From: an uncultured Paracoccaceae bacterium
Lineage (GTDB): Bacteria; Pseudomonadota; Alphaproteobacteria; Rhodobacterales; Rhodobacteraceae
Assembly (NCBI GenBank): GCA_947492825.1
Contig: CANLNT010000002.1
Span: forward strand, 752,501 to 816,500
DNA: 64,000 nt
Direction: 5' to 3'
How positions within the stretch are numbered: the first letter of the stretch is position 1; each line of letters begins with the position of its first letter. The notes beneath the pieces are model-generated. The model worked only from the letters and a program-made list of their open reading frames with translations, was not told the origin of the DNA and ran no database searches. Below are positions 16,908 through 25,806 of this stretch, piece by piece. Made by a program: the position numbers and the translations under genes.

Positions 16908-17279
16908 ATGACACACCAAAAAACGCCTATGCAGGCCGTCCTTTTGCGCGGTCGTTTGGAATTGCGCAAATTTCATCTGAACGTTGTGGAAACGAAGACA
17001 AGTATTCCCGTGTTCATGGCCCAAGAAGACGTCGCGCACTACCTTGCCCGCCACATGATGGCCGAGGAAGGTGCGCAAAATTACAGGGACAAGCTGCGCA
17101 AATTGCGCACCCAAGCCCCTGCCAACAGAGCAGATGTACCCATACCAGTTGACGATGTATCCCACCCCTTCACGGAGACGCGGACAGCCGCATTCGTGAA
17201 TCATGATCGGTATGATCACGCGCCATGTGGCCTGAAGCCCGGCGCTTGGGATGTTTTTAAAAGACCGCGCCTCGCCTGA
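16908..17279 (+). CDS. Hypothetical protein, 123 residues
   Basis: Not a recognised family. AAAGGA at 16896-16901 supports ATG 16908. The protein is basic, with a helical core (FMAQEDVAHYLARHMMAEEG at about 36-55, then YRDKLRKLRT), and no signal or membrane segment. It pairs with the 47-residue gene one base upstream. Composition looks less GC-biased than surrounding housekeeping genes, which hints at acquisition, but I did not compute it. Confidence 0.55.
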   Translation: MTHQKTPMQAVLLRGRLELRKFHLNVVETKTSIPVFMAQEDVAHYLARHMMAEEGAQNYRDKLRKLRTQAPANRADVPIPVDDVSHPFTETRTAAFVNHDRYDHAPCGLKPGAWDVFKRPRLA

Positions 17280-17373
17280 AGTGACGATCCCGTGCCCCGC
17301 GCGATCGGGATGCCCTGCCTGATTGCGTGCAAAACTGGCCTTTGCCGATGCCCCCGTCGGCAGAGGCCGCGTG

Positions 17374-18084
17374 CTATTCGACGACCCCGACAATCGGGCC
17401 AAGCTGAAAGCCGAAATCGGCACGGCCCAGTTGCGGGGCGTAAAGCCTGCTGACCTTGCCATCAAAGTAAAGCGCGTTGGGCAGGCCAAGCACGTCGCGG
17501 AAGACCCGCGCGAAGGTGTGGAAATTGATCGGATCGTTTGAGATCAGAAAGACCGCGCCACTGCCATCGGCAGGGGTGCCGACGCCGTTGCGGGTGAATT
17601 TTGAGGTGCCATCGGGGATCAACCGGGGGTGCAGCGCGCCGTCGATCACCAGCATGGGCCCGGATTGCGTGGCATGCGGGCAGGTGGGGGCGGCGGCCTG
17701 AAACGCGAGACTTTCGATCACCCGCGCGCGGCCATTGCCAAAACAGAAGACACCATTGGGCAGAAGGCCAAAGTTGCCTGGTCCGTCAGATGTGATCAGG
17801 CGCTGCGTTTCGACCCCATTTTCGCGGTAAAGCCCGACAGGCGCGCGGTTGTCGTGGTACATACCGGCGTTCATCGCGAAAGCCAGCGTGCCGCCTGCGT
17901 GGCCCTCAACCGCGCTGAAGCTGCCGAGGACATCGCCCGCCGCATCGCTGTGGAACAAGCGCAGATCCTCGCCCGCGTCAACGGTGCAGGCGGTCAGGCT
18001 GTGGTCTTCAAAGGTCAGGTCTGCGCAGGTCACCGCAGCGGCGGGGGTAGCCCACAGCGCGGCGATGGCCAGCCACGCGCGCAT
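17374..18084 (-). CDS. Secreted phosphodiester glycosidase family (NAGPA/DUF2233) protein
   Basis: A 236-residue exported protein with a signal peptide (residues 1-17, cleavage near PAAAVT). It carries the NAGPA-like fold motifs AFAMNAGMYHDNRAPVGLY at about 68-86, the QSGPMLVIDG segment near 140 and GVGTPADGSGAVFLI near 166. The human relative removes GlcNAc from phosphodiester-linked mannose; bacterial members are thought to act on cell-envelope phosphodiester glycans. Its ATG overlaps the rbfA stop by one base (TGATG), so it is translationally coupled to rbfA. Confidence 0.85.
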   Translation of the reverse strand: MRAWLAIAALWATPAAAVTCADLTFEDHSLTACTVDAGEDLRLFHSDAAGDVLGSFSAVEGHAGGTLAFAMNAGMYHDNRAPVGLYRENGVETQRLITSDGPGNFGLLPNGVFCFGNGRARVIESLAFQAAAPTCPHATQSGPMLVIDGALHPRLIPDGTSKFTRNGVGTPADGSGAVFLISNDPINFHTFARVFRDVLGLPNALYFDGKVSRLYAPQLGRADFGFQLGPIVGVVE

Positions 18085-18479
18085 CAGTCGTCCAGGTCCT
18101 GCCGGACGTGATCGTCTTCAAAGAGTTTGCGGGTGGCGTCCATGCGGTCAAAGGTGTCGTCGATCTGGAACCGGATTTCGGGCGTGAACTTGATCGACAG
18201 GGCCTTGCCGACCTCGCGCCGGATCTCGTGCCGGTTCTTACGCAAAAGTGCGAGCATCTCTTCCTTGCCTTCGCCGCCCAGCGGCAAAAGGTAGGCGGTG
18301 GCGACGCCAAGGTCGGGCGAGCAGCGCACCTCGCCCACGGTGATGGACATGCGTTCAAGATCAGGGTCGTGGATTTCGCCCCGCTGCAACAGCTCTGACA
18401 GCCGCCGCCGGATCAGTTCGCCGACGCGCAGCTGCCGTTGCGAGGGCCCGCGCCCTTCGGATGATCGGTTCTTTGCCAT
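18084..18479 (-). CDS. rbfA: Ribosome-binding factor A
   Basis: A 131-residue KH-like protein that helps 16S rRNA 5'-end processing and 30S maturation in the cold. Core: [19 protein letters not shown] at about 18-36, [19 protein letters not shown] near 46-65, and the [11 protein letters not shown]-terminal strand. I use ATG 18479 (MAKNRSSEG), three residues into the longest frame. Normally it sits between infB and truB; here it is separated from truB by about 2.5 kb of inserted genes. Confidence 0.95.
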   Translation of the reverse strand: MAKNRSSEGRGPSQRQLRVGELIRRRLSELLQRGEIHDPDLERMSITVGEVRCSPDLGVATAYLLPLGGEGKEEMLALLRKNRHEIRREVGKALSIKFTPEIRFQIDDTFDRMDATRKLFEDDHVRQDLDD

Positions 18480-18534
18480 GCCGCCCACCTAAGGGTTCGG
18501 GCGGCTGTTGCCAAGGTGTGGGTTAGGCGGGCCT

Positions 18535-18555
18535 CAGACTTTCGCAGAAAGTCTG
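18535..18555. repeat. 21-bp perfect hairpin element A
   Basis: CAGACTTTC (18535-18543) and GAAAGTCTG (18547-18555) flank GCA. No T-run follows, so this is not an ordinary terminator. Element B is four bases further on, and a third element of identical geometry lies at 52455-52475. Confidence 0.65.
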
Positions 18556-18559
18556 GCCC

Positions 18560-18580
18560 CAAATCCTTTGCAAGGATTTG
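18560..18580. repeat. 21-bp perfect hairpin element B
   Basis: CAAATCCTT (18560-18568) and AAGGATTTG (18572-18580) flank TGC: 9-bp arms and a 3-nt centre, like element A. The pair occupies the gap between divergent rbfA and dapB, about 100 bp before dapB. Confidence 0.65.
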
Positions 18581-18677
18581 TTTCCCCGGATGCAGGTCGC
18601 GGTGCTGCGATCCAATCAGCACCTTCCCTGTCTTGGCACGCCCCGTTAAGAAAGCCGCACACAGTAGGATAGATCCA

Positions 18678-19487
18678 ATGACTGAACGACCCGGTATTGT
18701 TGTCACAGGCGCCTCTGGCCGTATGGGGCAGACGCTGATCAAGCTGATTGCCGAGAGCGATAAGGCGCGGCTTGTGGGCGCGCTGGAACGACCCGGCCAC
18801 GCCTGGGTTGGGCAGGATGCGGGCACTGCGATGGGTGGGCAACCTGTTGGTGTGACTGTCACTGACGACCCGCTTCCCGCGTTCGCGCAGGCGCAGGCGG
18901 TGATTGATTTCACCTCGCCCGCGGCCACGGTCGCCTTTTCGGAATTGGCCGCACAGGCGCGCGCGGTGCATGTGATCGGCACCACTGGCCTGACCGAGGA
19001 TGATATCACTGCCATCGGCCATGCGGCCCATCACGCGGTTATCGTGCGGGCGGGAAATATGTCACTGGGTGTGAACCTGCTGACCAAGCTGACCAAGATG
19101 GTTGCCGCCGCATTGGATGACGATTTTGACATCGAGGTGATCGAGGCGCACCACCATCACAAGGTTGATGCCCCCTCTGGCACCGCGCTGATGCTGGGTG
19201 AGGCCGCCGCCGCAGGGCGCGGCGTGACCCTGAACGATGTGCGCGACAGCGGGCGCGACGGGATCACCGGGGCGCGCAAGAAGGGCGACATCGGGTTCAG
19301 CGCGATCCGGGGCGGCGACATCGTGGGCGAGCATGATGTGCTGTTTGCAGCCCCCGGCGAACGCATCGTGTTGCGCCATATGGCGACAGATCGTGCCTTG
19401 TTTGCGCGCGGTGCGATCCGGGCGGCCCTTTGGGGTCAGGACCAGAAGCCGGGGCATTACGACATGATGGATGTGCTGGACCTTTAG
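18678..19487 (+). CDS. dapB: 4-hydroxy-tetrahydrodipicolinate reductase
   Basis: A 269-residue NAD(P)H-dependent reductase of the diaminopimelate/lysine pathway. The Rossmann loop [10 protein letters not shown] is at 9-18, and the catalytic [15 protein letters not shown] stretch (about 156-170) holds the conserved His and Lys. ATG 18678 is supported by the GIVVTGASG start; the longer open frame upstream runs through the hairpin repeats and is not coding. It is divergent from rbfA and followed 89 bp later by a small periplasmic protein gene. Confidence 0.97.
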   Translation: MTERPGIVVTGASGRMGQTLIKLIAESDKARLVGALERPGHAWVGQDAGTAMGGQPVGVTVTDDPLPAFAQAQAVIDFTSPAATVAFSELAAQARAVHVIGTTGLTEDDITAIGHAAHHAVIVRAGNMSLGVNLLTKLTKMVAAALDDDFDIEVIEAHHHHKVDAPSGTALMLGEAAAAGRGVTLNDVRDSGRDGITGARKKGDIGFSAIRGGDIVGEHDVLFAAPGERIVLRHMATDRALFARGAIRAALWGQDQKPGHYDMMDVLDL

Positions 19488-19576
19488 GCCGGTATTCGCC
19501 GGGCTTTCGCACCAAAACTGAACCGATCCGCCGGTTGCGCCGTATCTTGAGAAAGACACTGACGCCGGAGGACATC

Positions 19577-19939
19577 ATGAAAACTGCGCTGACCATTGCG
19601 GCCATCACCGTTGGCCTTGCCCTGCCTGCAGAGGCGCAAGATTATCGCCCTGTGACAGATCAGTCCGAGTTTCTGGCCCTGATTGCGGACCGCAGCCTGA
19701 CCAACCGGCTGTATAACCTGTCGCTTGACGTGGCCCCATCGGGGCAGATCGCGGGGTCTGCAATGGGCTGGGACGTGACAGGCACCTGGTCCTGGCAGGG
19801 CGGCTTTTTCTGCCGCGAGATGGCTTGGGGCGGCGACCCGATCCCCTATAATTGTCAGTTGGTCGAAGTGGCAGGCAACGAGATGCGGTTCACCACCGAT
19901 CAGGGTGCCGGAGACAGCGCGTCATTCCGGCTGCGCTAG
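19577..19939 (+). CDS. Small periplasmic protein of unknown function
   Basis: A 120-residue protein with a clear signal peptide (residues 1-20, cleavage near PAEAQ). The mature part has the repeated aromatic/Gly pattern MGWDVTGTWSWQGGFFCREMAW and two cysteines (about 85 and 97, in FFCREM and PYNCQL) that could form one disulfide. I know similar proteins as conserved hypotheticals beside dapB in Rhodobacteraceae; no function is established. CCGGAGGA at 19565-19572 supports the start. Its TAG stop interleaves with the stop of the converging acetyltransferase gene. Confidence 0.75.
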   Translation: MKTALTIAAITVGLALPAEAQDYRPVTDQSEFLALIADRSLTNRLYNLSLDVAPSGQIAGSAMGWDVTGTWSWQGGFFCREMAWGGDPIPYNCQLVEVAGNEMRFTTDQGAGDSASFRLR

Positions 19940-20382
19940 GGCGCGCGCAGGATAAAGCCGCGCTTGGCGTCGCCGTCAAAGCCGAGTTTGGGATAGAAGC
20001 CGTGTCCGTCAGATGACCCGCTGAGCAGCATGACCTTGTAGCAATCGGCGTCCCACGCTGCGGCGATTGCGGCTTGCATTGCGGCGCGGGCAAAGCCCTG
20101 ACCGCGATGGCCCGCGTCGCTGACAACATTCTCGATCAGGGCGTAGGGGCGTGCTGCGCGGGTGATATTGGGCAGAATGTGGATCGTACACATGGCGCGC
20201 AACTGACCGCCGACTTCGGCCCCAAAAAGTGATGTGCCGGGGTGATCGAGGATCGCTGCGAGTAGGCCGGTTGCTGCGTCACCGGTCGGAAAGGTCTCTT
20301 TCGTGATCAAGTGGCTGTAGAGCCGCATGATGCCGGGCTGATCTTCCAGCGTCAGGCGGCGCGCGACCGGTTTAGAAGTCAA
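19936..20382 (-). CDS. GNAT-family N-acetyltransferase
   Basis: A 148-residue GNAT protein. The acetyl-CoA loop reads DAGHRGQGFARAAMQAAI (the R/Q-x-x-G-x-G/A motif), followed by CYKVMLLSGSSDGHGFYPKLGF, where FYPKLGF is the usual C-terminal GNAT signature. I favour TTG 20382, which is preceded by AAAGGG at 8 bp and overlaps the DUF1674 gene stop by 11 bp; the nearest upstream ATG would run through that gene. Acetyl acceptor unknown. It is co-transcribed with the DUF1674 gene. Confidence 0.8.
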   Translation of the reverse strand: MTSKPVARRLTLEDQPGIMRLYSHLITKETFPTGDAATGLLAAILDHPGTSLFGAEVGGQLRAMCTIHILPNITRAARPYALIENVVSDAGHRGQGFARAAMQAAIAAAWDADCYKVMLLSGSSDGHGFYPKLGFDGDAKRGFILRAP

Positions 20383-20551
20383 CCGCGATGCCCTTTTTTT
20401 CCCAATCGCCGTAGCGGACGGGTTCAGGGCCGTCACGGCCACCATATTCTTTTGGCGCGGCCTCATCGCTTGCCGCGCGGCGGCGGCGCTCTTCGGCCTC
20501 GGCCAGCGCGCGGCGGGCAGCGGGGGGCAAATCTGTTGGCTTGTCGGTCAT
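20372..20551 (-). CDS. DUF1674 protein (SDHAF4-like succinate dehydrogenase assembly factor)
   Basis: A 59-residue protein ending in the DUF1674 signature KEYGGRDGPEPVRYGDWEKKGIAVDF-type tail, of which GGRDGPEPVRYGDWE is diagnostic. The eukaryotic homologue SDHAF4 binds flavinylated SdhA during complex II assembly; the bacterial role is inferred. It is divergent from rsmB, with only 25 bp between start codons, so the promoters must overlap the coding starts. Confidence 0.85.
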   Translation of the reverse strand: MTDKPTDLPPAARRALAEAEERRRRAASDEAAPKEYGGRDGPEPVRYGDWEKKGIAVDF

Positions 20552-20576
20552 GATGCAGTGATATACGCCGCAACGC

Positions 20577-21845
20577 ATGACAGACAAGCCTGACACATCC
20601 GGCCTCGCCCCGCGCCGCGCGGCACATGCCCTGCTGCAGCAGATCACCACCGAGGGGCGATTGATGTCCGAATTGATCGGCGGTGGCGCGCTGGACCGGC
20701 TGGACGCCGCTGACCGTGCCCGTGCGCAGCGGTTGGCGACCGAGGCGCTGCGCGGGCTGGACCGTGCGGATCGGTTGCTGAAGCCGCATCTGAAGAAGAA
20801 CCCGCCCATTTTCGTGCGCAACGCCCTGCGCCTTGGCGTGGCCGAGATCGGGCAGGGTGAGGCCGCGCATGGTGTGGTCAATGCTTACGTGGAAATCGTG
20901 GCGCGCAACAAGCGCACGAGCAGCCTCAAAGGGTTGGTGAATGCCGTCCTACGCAAAGTCACGGCCGCGGCGTGGAACGCCGCCCCGGTGCCGATCATGC
21001 CGCCCTGGCTGCGCCAGCCGTTGGTCGCCGCCTGGGGTCGCAAGGCGATGGCGGCGATGGAAAAGGCGCATTTTGCAGGCGCGCCGCTTGATCTGACGGC
21101 CAAGGACGCCGCAGCCGTCGCCGCAGCCACTGGTGGCACAGTGCTGCCCACGGGCACGGTGCGGCTGACCAATGCCGGGCAGGTGTCGACCTTGCCGGGA
21201 TATGACACGGGCGACTGGTGGGTGCAGGATGCCGCAGCCGCGATCCCGGTGACCTTGCTGGGTGATGTCACGGGCCTGCGGGTGCTGGACCTGTGTGCGG
21301 CACCGGGGGGCAAGACCTTGCAACTGGCCGCAGCGGGGGCGCAGGTGACGGCAGTCGATGCCTCGGCAAGTCGGATGGCGCGGGTGGCTGAAAACCTGAC
21401 CCGGACCAAGCTGACAGCGGACACAGCGGTGAGTGATGCCTTTGACGTCACTGGCCAGTGGGACGCTGTCCTGTTGGATGCGCCCTGTTCGGCCACCGGC
21501 ACGATCCGCCGCCATCCCGATTTGCCGCACGCCAAGGATGGGGCGGAATTCGCGATGCTGATTAACCAGCAAAGCGCAATGATTGACCATGCGCTGGGCC
21601 TGCTGAAACCCGGCGGGCGGCTGGTGTTCTGCACCTGCTCGCTTCTCCCGGATGAGGGCGAGGTGCAGGTGGAAGAGGCGCTTGCCCGCCATGATCTGAC
21701 CGTGGATCGCGCTGCTTTGGCGCGTCCCGGCGTCGATCCGGCGTGGATCACGCCGGAGGGTGGATTGCGCCTGCGGCCCGATTTTTGGGCCGATTTGGGC
21801 GGAATGGACGGATTTTATATGGCGGTTTTGACCAAACCGGCGTGA
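20577..21845 (+). CDS. rsmB: 16S rRNA (cytosine(967)-C(5))-methyltransferase-like protein (RsmB/Sun)
   Basis: A 422-residue SAM-dependent m5C methyltransferase. The N-terminal NusB-like RNA-binding domain spans about 10-130 (AAHALLQQITTEGRLMSELI). The SAM loop LDLCAAPGGKT is at 237-247, DAPCSATG with Cys304 (product release) and FCTCSLLPDEGE with catalytic Cys354. Target C967 is assigned by family, not proven. It starts a plus-strand block: rsmB, heparinase-like gene, purH, lspA. Confidence 0.93.
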   Translation: MTDKPDTSGLAPRRAAHALLQQITTEGRLMSELIGGGALDRLDAADRARAQRLATEALRGLDRADRLLKPHLKKNPPIFVRNALRLGVAEIGQGEAAHGVVNAYVEIVARNKRTSSLKGLVNAVLRKVTAAAWNAAPVPIMPPWLRQPLVAAWGRKAMAAMEKAHFAGAPLDLTAKDAAAVAAATGGTVLPTGTVRLTNAGQVSTLPGYDTGDWWVQDAAAAIPVTLLGDVTGLRVLDLCAAPGGKTLQLAAAGAQVTAVDASASRMARVAENLTRTKLTADTAVSDAFDVTGQWDAVLLDAPCSATGTIRRHPDLPHAKDGAEFAMLINQQSAMIDHALGLLKPGGRLVFCTCSLLPDEGEVQVEEALARHDLTVDRAALARPGVDPAWITPEGGLRLRPDFWADLGGMDGFYMAVLTKPA

Positions 21846-21914
21846 CACGAATCTTAGCGCAGGTTAACCTTTGACGAAGAAGACGGCGCAACGCCGCAAG
21901 CCGAGGCAGCAGAT

Positions 21915-23660
21915 TTGGCCGAACCGCAGACATGGCGTGCACGACGCACGGCTTTCATGCATCGCGTTGCCGCGCGCCGCGCGGCGCGTGCCAAACCCGC
22001 GACGGCCTTTGTCACCGCACCCGAACCACGCACCATCGGCCATTTTGCGCGCGGTCGGCAACTTGTCGCCGGAAACCTGCTGTTTGCAGGCACGCTGACC
22101 GAAACCAAGGACGGGTCGGTCTGGGATGTGAATGGTGATGGGTTGGTCACCTCGGAAACCCAAGGTTGTGCCTGGTTGGATGATCTGGCCGCCGTGGGCG
22201 ACAGCCGCGCCCGCGAAAAGGCGCAGGCGTGGGTGCAGGACTGGATCACGCGGTATGGCAATGGCACCGGTCCGGGCTGGACGCCTGACCTGACGGGCCG
22301 CCGCCTGATCCGCTGGATCAACCACGGGATTTTCCTGCTGCGCGGTGTGGAAAAGGACGCAAGCCAGCGCTTTTTCCGCAGTTTGGGGCGGCAGACGCTG
22401 TTTTTATCCAAGCGCTGGCGTACCGCGCGTGCGGGTCTGCCCCGGTTCGAGGCGCTGACCGGCATGATCTATGCGGGTCTGTCGCTGGAGGGCATGGAAA
22501 AGCACGTGGGCCCTGCGATTTCCGCACTGGCCGAAGATTGCGACCGCCAGATCAACGCGCAAGGCGGCATCCCGACACGCAACCCCGAAGAACTGCTGGA
22601 AGTCTTCACGCTGCTCAATTGGGCGGTGCAGGCGATTGGGGAATCGGGCCAGACCCCGCCCGCGCCTTTGACGGATGCGATTGCCCGCGTGGCGCCGACC
22701 CTGCGCGCCCTGCGCCATGCGGATGGCGGACTGGCGCGGTTTCATGGCGGTGGGCGCGGCATTGATGGGCGGCTGGATACGGCACTTGCGACCTGTGCAG
22801 TGCGCACGCAGCCGGGTGAAGGGCTGCATATGGGATATGTCCGGGCCAGTGCCGGGCGCACATCGCTGATTGTGGACGCCAGCCCGCCGCCTACGGGCGA
22901 CCCGTCGGTCAATGCTCATGCGTCGACGCTGGCGTTCGAGCTGACATCGGGCCGCCGCCCGCTGATCGTCAATTGCGGGTCCGGTGCCAGTTTTGGCCCC
23001 GATTGGCGGCGCGCAGGCCGGGCGACGCCCAGCCATTCGACGCTGGGGCTGGCGGGCTATTCCTCGTCCCGGTTGGGCGCGCCTGCGCGGTTGGGGCAAG
23101 GGCAACAGGAAATGCTGGTCGATACGCCAGAGCTGGTGCAATGCGAAGTGTCGCAACTGGATGACGGCAAGCGGCTAGAGCTGTCGCACAATGGCTTTCA
23201 ACCGACCCACGGGCTGACCCATGCTCGCATCCTTGATCTGGCGACCCACGGGCGCGGGTTGGTGGGTGAGGATCTGATCACCACGCTGGATGACAGTGAC
23301 AAGGCCCGCTTTGACCGCGCGCTAGACATGACCGCGCTGCAAGGCGTGCCCTATGCGATCCGGTTCCATCTGCACCCCGATGTCGAAGCCTCGGTTGATT
23401 TGGGCGGTGCGGCGGTGTCTTTGGCGCTGAAATCGGGTGAAATATGGGTGTTTCGGCACGATGGCGTCGCTGAATTGTCGCTTGAGCCTTCGGTTTATCT
23501 GGAAAACGGGCGAATAAAGCCCCGACACGCGCAACAGGTGGTTTTATCCGGGGCCGCAATGGCCTATGCGACCCGCGTGCGCTGGACGTTGAGCAAGGCG
23601 CAGGACACGCCTGACGTGGTCCGTGACCTTGCCCCTGCACCCGGCGGCTTGGACGACTAA
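21915..23660 (+). CDS. Heparinase II/III family protein
   Basis: A 581-residue protein with an alpha-helical toroid N-terminal half and the heparinase II/III-like beta domain from about residue 330 ([26 protein letters not shown], then [19 protein letters not shown]), where the His in PSHST and NAH are candidate catalytic residues. Despite the name, most bacterial homologues have unknown glycan substrates, perhaps uronate-containing exopolysaccharide. No signal peptide is evident. The start is uncertain: TTG 21915 fits the N-terminal homology, and ATG 21957 (MHRVAARR) is the first ATG. It lies 69 bp after rsmB and 16 bp before purH. Confidence 0.85.
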   Translation: MAEPQTWRARRTAFMHRVAARRAARAKPATAFVTAPEPRTIGHFARGRQLVAGNLLFAGTLTETKDGSVWDVNGDGLVTSETQGCAWLDDLAAVGDSRAREKAQAWVQDWITRYGNGTGPGWTPDLTGRRLIRWINHGIFLLRGVEKDASQRFFRSLGRQTLFLSKRWRTARAGLPRFEALTGMIYAGLSLEGMEKHVGPAISALAEDCDRQINAQGGIPTRNPEELLEVFTLLNWAVQAIGESGQTPPAPLTDAIARVAPTLRALRHADGGLARFHGGGRGIDGRLDTALATCAVRTQPGEGLHMGYVRASAGRTSLIVDASPPPTGDPSVNAHASTLAFELTSGRRPLIVNCGSGASFGPDWRRAGRATPSHSTLGLAGYSSSRLGAPARLGQGQQEMLVDTPELVQCEVSQLDDGKRLELSHNGFQPTHGLTHARILDLATHGRGLVGEDLITTLDDSDKARFDRALDMTALQGVPYAIRFHLHPDVEASVDLGGAAVSLALKSGEIWVFRHDGVAELSLEPSVYLENGRIKPRHAQQVVLSGAAMAYATRVRWTLSKAQDTPDVVRDLAPAPGGLDD

Positions 23661-23676
23661 ACCCTGGGGACCCTTG

Positions 23677-25260
23677 ATGACCGACCTATACCCTGTGCGC
23701 CGCGCACTGATTTCCGTATCTGACAAGACCGGCATGATTGACCTGGCCCGCGCGCTGGCAGGCCACGGGGTGGAACTTCTGTCCACCGGCGGATCGGCGC
23801 AGCAGATGCGCGATGAGGGGCTCGATGTCAAAGACGTGGCAGAGGTCACAGGCTTTCCCGAGATGATGGATGGCCGGGTCAAGACGCTGCATCCGGTGGT
23901 GCATGGCGGCCTGCTTGCCGTGCGCGATAACGTGGGCCATGTCGCGGCGATGGAAGAGCACGGCATCGGCGGCATCGACCTGCTGGTGGTGAACCTTTAC
24001 CCGTTTGAGGCGACCGTGGCGAAGGGCGCTGATTTCGCCACCTGCATCGAAAACATCGACATCGGCGGCCCTGCGATGATCCGCTCTGCCGCCAAGAACC
24101 ATGCGTTTGTGAACGTGGTGACGGATGTGGCTGATTACGCTGAACTGCTGGCGGAATTGGACGCCAATGGCGGTCAGACGACGCTGGCGTTCCGGCAGCG
24201 GCTTGCGCAGACGGCTTATGGTCGCACGGCGGCCTATGACACAGCCGTCAGCACATGGATGGCAGGGGCCACCGATCTGGCAGAGCCGCGCCGCCGGTCC
24301 TTTGCCGGTGAGCATCGGCAGACCATGCGTTACGGCGAAAACCCGCACCAGCAGGCGGCGTTCTATACCGATGGCTCGGGACGCCCCGGTGTCGCGACCG
24401 CGACCCAGCATCAGGGCAAGGAGCTGTCCTATAACAACATCAACGACACGGATGCGGCGTTTGAACTTGTGGCAGAGTTTCAGGATGGCCCGGCGGTGGC
24501 GATCATCAAACACGCCAACCCTTGCGGCGTAGCACAGGGGGCGACCCTGTTGGAGGCTTACCAGAAGGCGTTTGACTGCGACCGGACATCCGCCTTTGGC
24601 GGCATTGTGGCGCTGAATCAGCCACTGGACGAGGACACAGCCAAGGCCATCGTCGAGATTTTTACCGAGGTGGTGATTGCCCCCGGTGCGTCTGAAGCAG
24701 CCAAGGCGGTGTTTGCCGCCAAAAAGAACCTGCGCCTGCTGACCACTGACGCCCTGCCTGATCCGCGCGCGCCGATGCTGACCTATCGTCAGGTCGCGGG
24801 CGGGATGCTGGTGCAGGATAAAGACACAGGCCGTGTGGCTGATGACGATCTGCGCGTTGTGACCAAGGTGAAACCGACCGATGCGCAGATGGCAGACCTC
24901 AAATTCGCGTGGAAAGTCGGCAAGCACGTCAAATCCAACGCAATTGTCTACGTCAAGGATGGGGCCACCGTGGGCGTGGGTGCAGGCCAGATGAGCCGCC
25001 TTGACAGCGCGCTGATCGCCGCCAAAAAGGCCGAACGGATGGCCGAGGCGCTGGGCCTGCCCGACGCGCTGACCAAAGGCTCTGCCGTGGCATCCGACGC
25101 CTTTTTCCCCTTTGCCGATGGCCTGATGGAGGCCGCTGCTGCCGGTGCCACCTGCGTGATCCAGCCCGGTGGGTCGATGCGCGATGACGAGGTGATCGCC
25201 GCCGCAGACGAGGCCGGCATCGCGATGGTTCTGACTGGTATGCGCCACTTTAAGCACTAA
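23677..25260 (+). CDS. purH: Bifunctional AICAR transformylase/IMP cyclohydrolase
   Basis: A 527-residue enzyme for the last two steps of IMP synthesis. The IMP cyclohydrolase (MGS-fold) domain covers about 1-145, with SDKTGM, STGGSAQ and [13 protein letters not shown]. The AICAR transformylase domain follows, with [13 protein letters not shown] near 210 and [10 protein letters not shown] near 265, holding the catalytic Lys-His pair. ATG 23677 is the homologous start. Confidence 0.98.
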   Translation: MTDLYPVRRALISVSDKTGMIDLARALAGHGVELLSTGGSAQQMRDEGLDVKDVAEVTGFPEMMDGRVKTLHPVVHGGLLAVRDNVGHVAAMEEHGIGGIDLLVVNLYPFEATVAKGADFATCIENIDIGGPAMIRSAAKNHAFVNVVTDVADYAELLAELDANGGQTTLAFRQRLAQTAYGRTAAYDTAVSTWMAGATDLAEPRRRSFAGEHRQTMRYGENPHQQAAFYTDGSGRPGVATATQHQGKELSYNNINDTDAAFELVAEFQDGPAVAIIKHANPCGVAQGATLLEAYQKAFDCDRTSAFGGIVALNQPLDEDTAKAIVEIFTEVVIAPGASEAAKAVFAAKKNLRLLTTDALPDPRAPMLTYRQVAGGMLVQDKDTGRVADDDLRVVTKVKPTDAQMADLKFAWKVGKHVKSNAIVYVKDGATVGVGAGQMSRLDSALIAAKKAERMAEALGLPDALTKGSAVASDAFFPFADGLMEAAAAGATCVIQPGGSMRDDEVIAAADEAGIAMVLTGMRHFKH

Positions 25261-25317
25261 GGTAATGGCCAAGCCCCGGTCGTCAGGGGCGGCCCTTGAT
25301 CGTTGCAGGAACACCGC

Positions 25318-25806
25318 ATGCGCCTTCTTTTCTGGACAGCCACTTGGGTCTTTGCCCTTGATCAGGTGACGAAATACATCGTGGTGCAGTGGCTTGACCT
25401 GCTGCGGCGACAAGAGATTGAGGTGTTCCCACCTTTCCTTGTGCTGCGCATGGCGTGGAACCGGGGCGTGAATTTTGGCATCGGCGCGGGGCTGGATATG
25501 CGCTGGGTGCTGGTGGCCGTGGCGCTGGTGATCTCTGCCGCTGTGGTGATCTGGCTGTGGCGGTCGGGGGCGACCAAATGGGGCTATATCGCAGGCGGCG
25601 TGTTGGTCGGTGGGGCGCTGGGCAATGTGCTGGACCGGATCATTTACGGTGCAGTGGCCGACTTTCTGAACATGTCGTGCTGCGGTTTCCAGAACCCCTA
25701 TGCCTTTAACGTGGCGGATGTGGCGATCTTTGTGGGCGCCATCGGACTGGCGCTTTTGCCCGATGGCAGCGCCAAGAAACCGCGCAAGTCGCGGGCCAAG
25801 GGCTGA
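25318..25806 (+). CDS. lspA: Lipoprotein signal peptidase (signal peptidase II)
   Basis: A 162-residue, four-helix inner-membrane aspartyl protease that cleaves diacylglyceryl-prolipoproteins. The catalytic Asp pair is in GNVLDRIIYGAVADFLNM (about 103-120) and NVADVAIF (about 133-140). FALDQVTKYIV near the start is also diagnostic. AGGA at 25307-25310 supports ATG 25318. The stop overlaps the start of the next gene (TGATG). Confidence 0.96.
   Translation: MRLLFWTATWVFALDQVTKYIVVQWLDLLRRQEIEVFPPFLVLRMAWNRGVNFGIGAGLDMRWVLVAVALVISAAVVIWLWRSGATKWGYIAGGVLVGGALGNVLDRIIYGAVADFLNMSCCGFQNPYAFNVADVAIFVGAIGLALLPDGSAKKPRKSRAKG

Noticed and set aside
23686-25413. Open frame of about 575 codons antisense to purH
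   Set aside because: Codon-phase shadow of a GC-rich gene; the sense strand is an unambiguous PurH and the antisense translation has no domain or coherent hydrophobic pattern.
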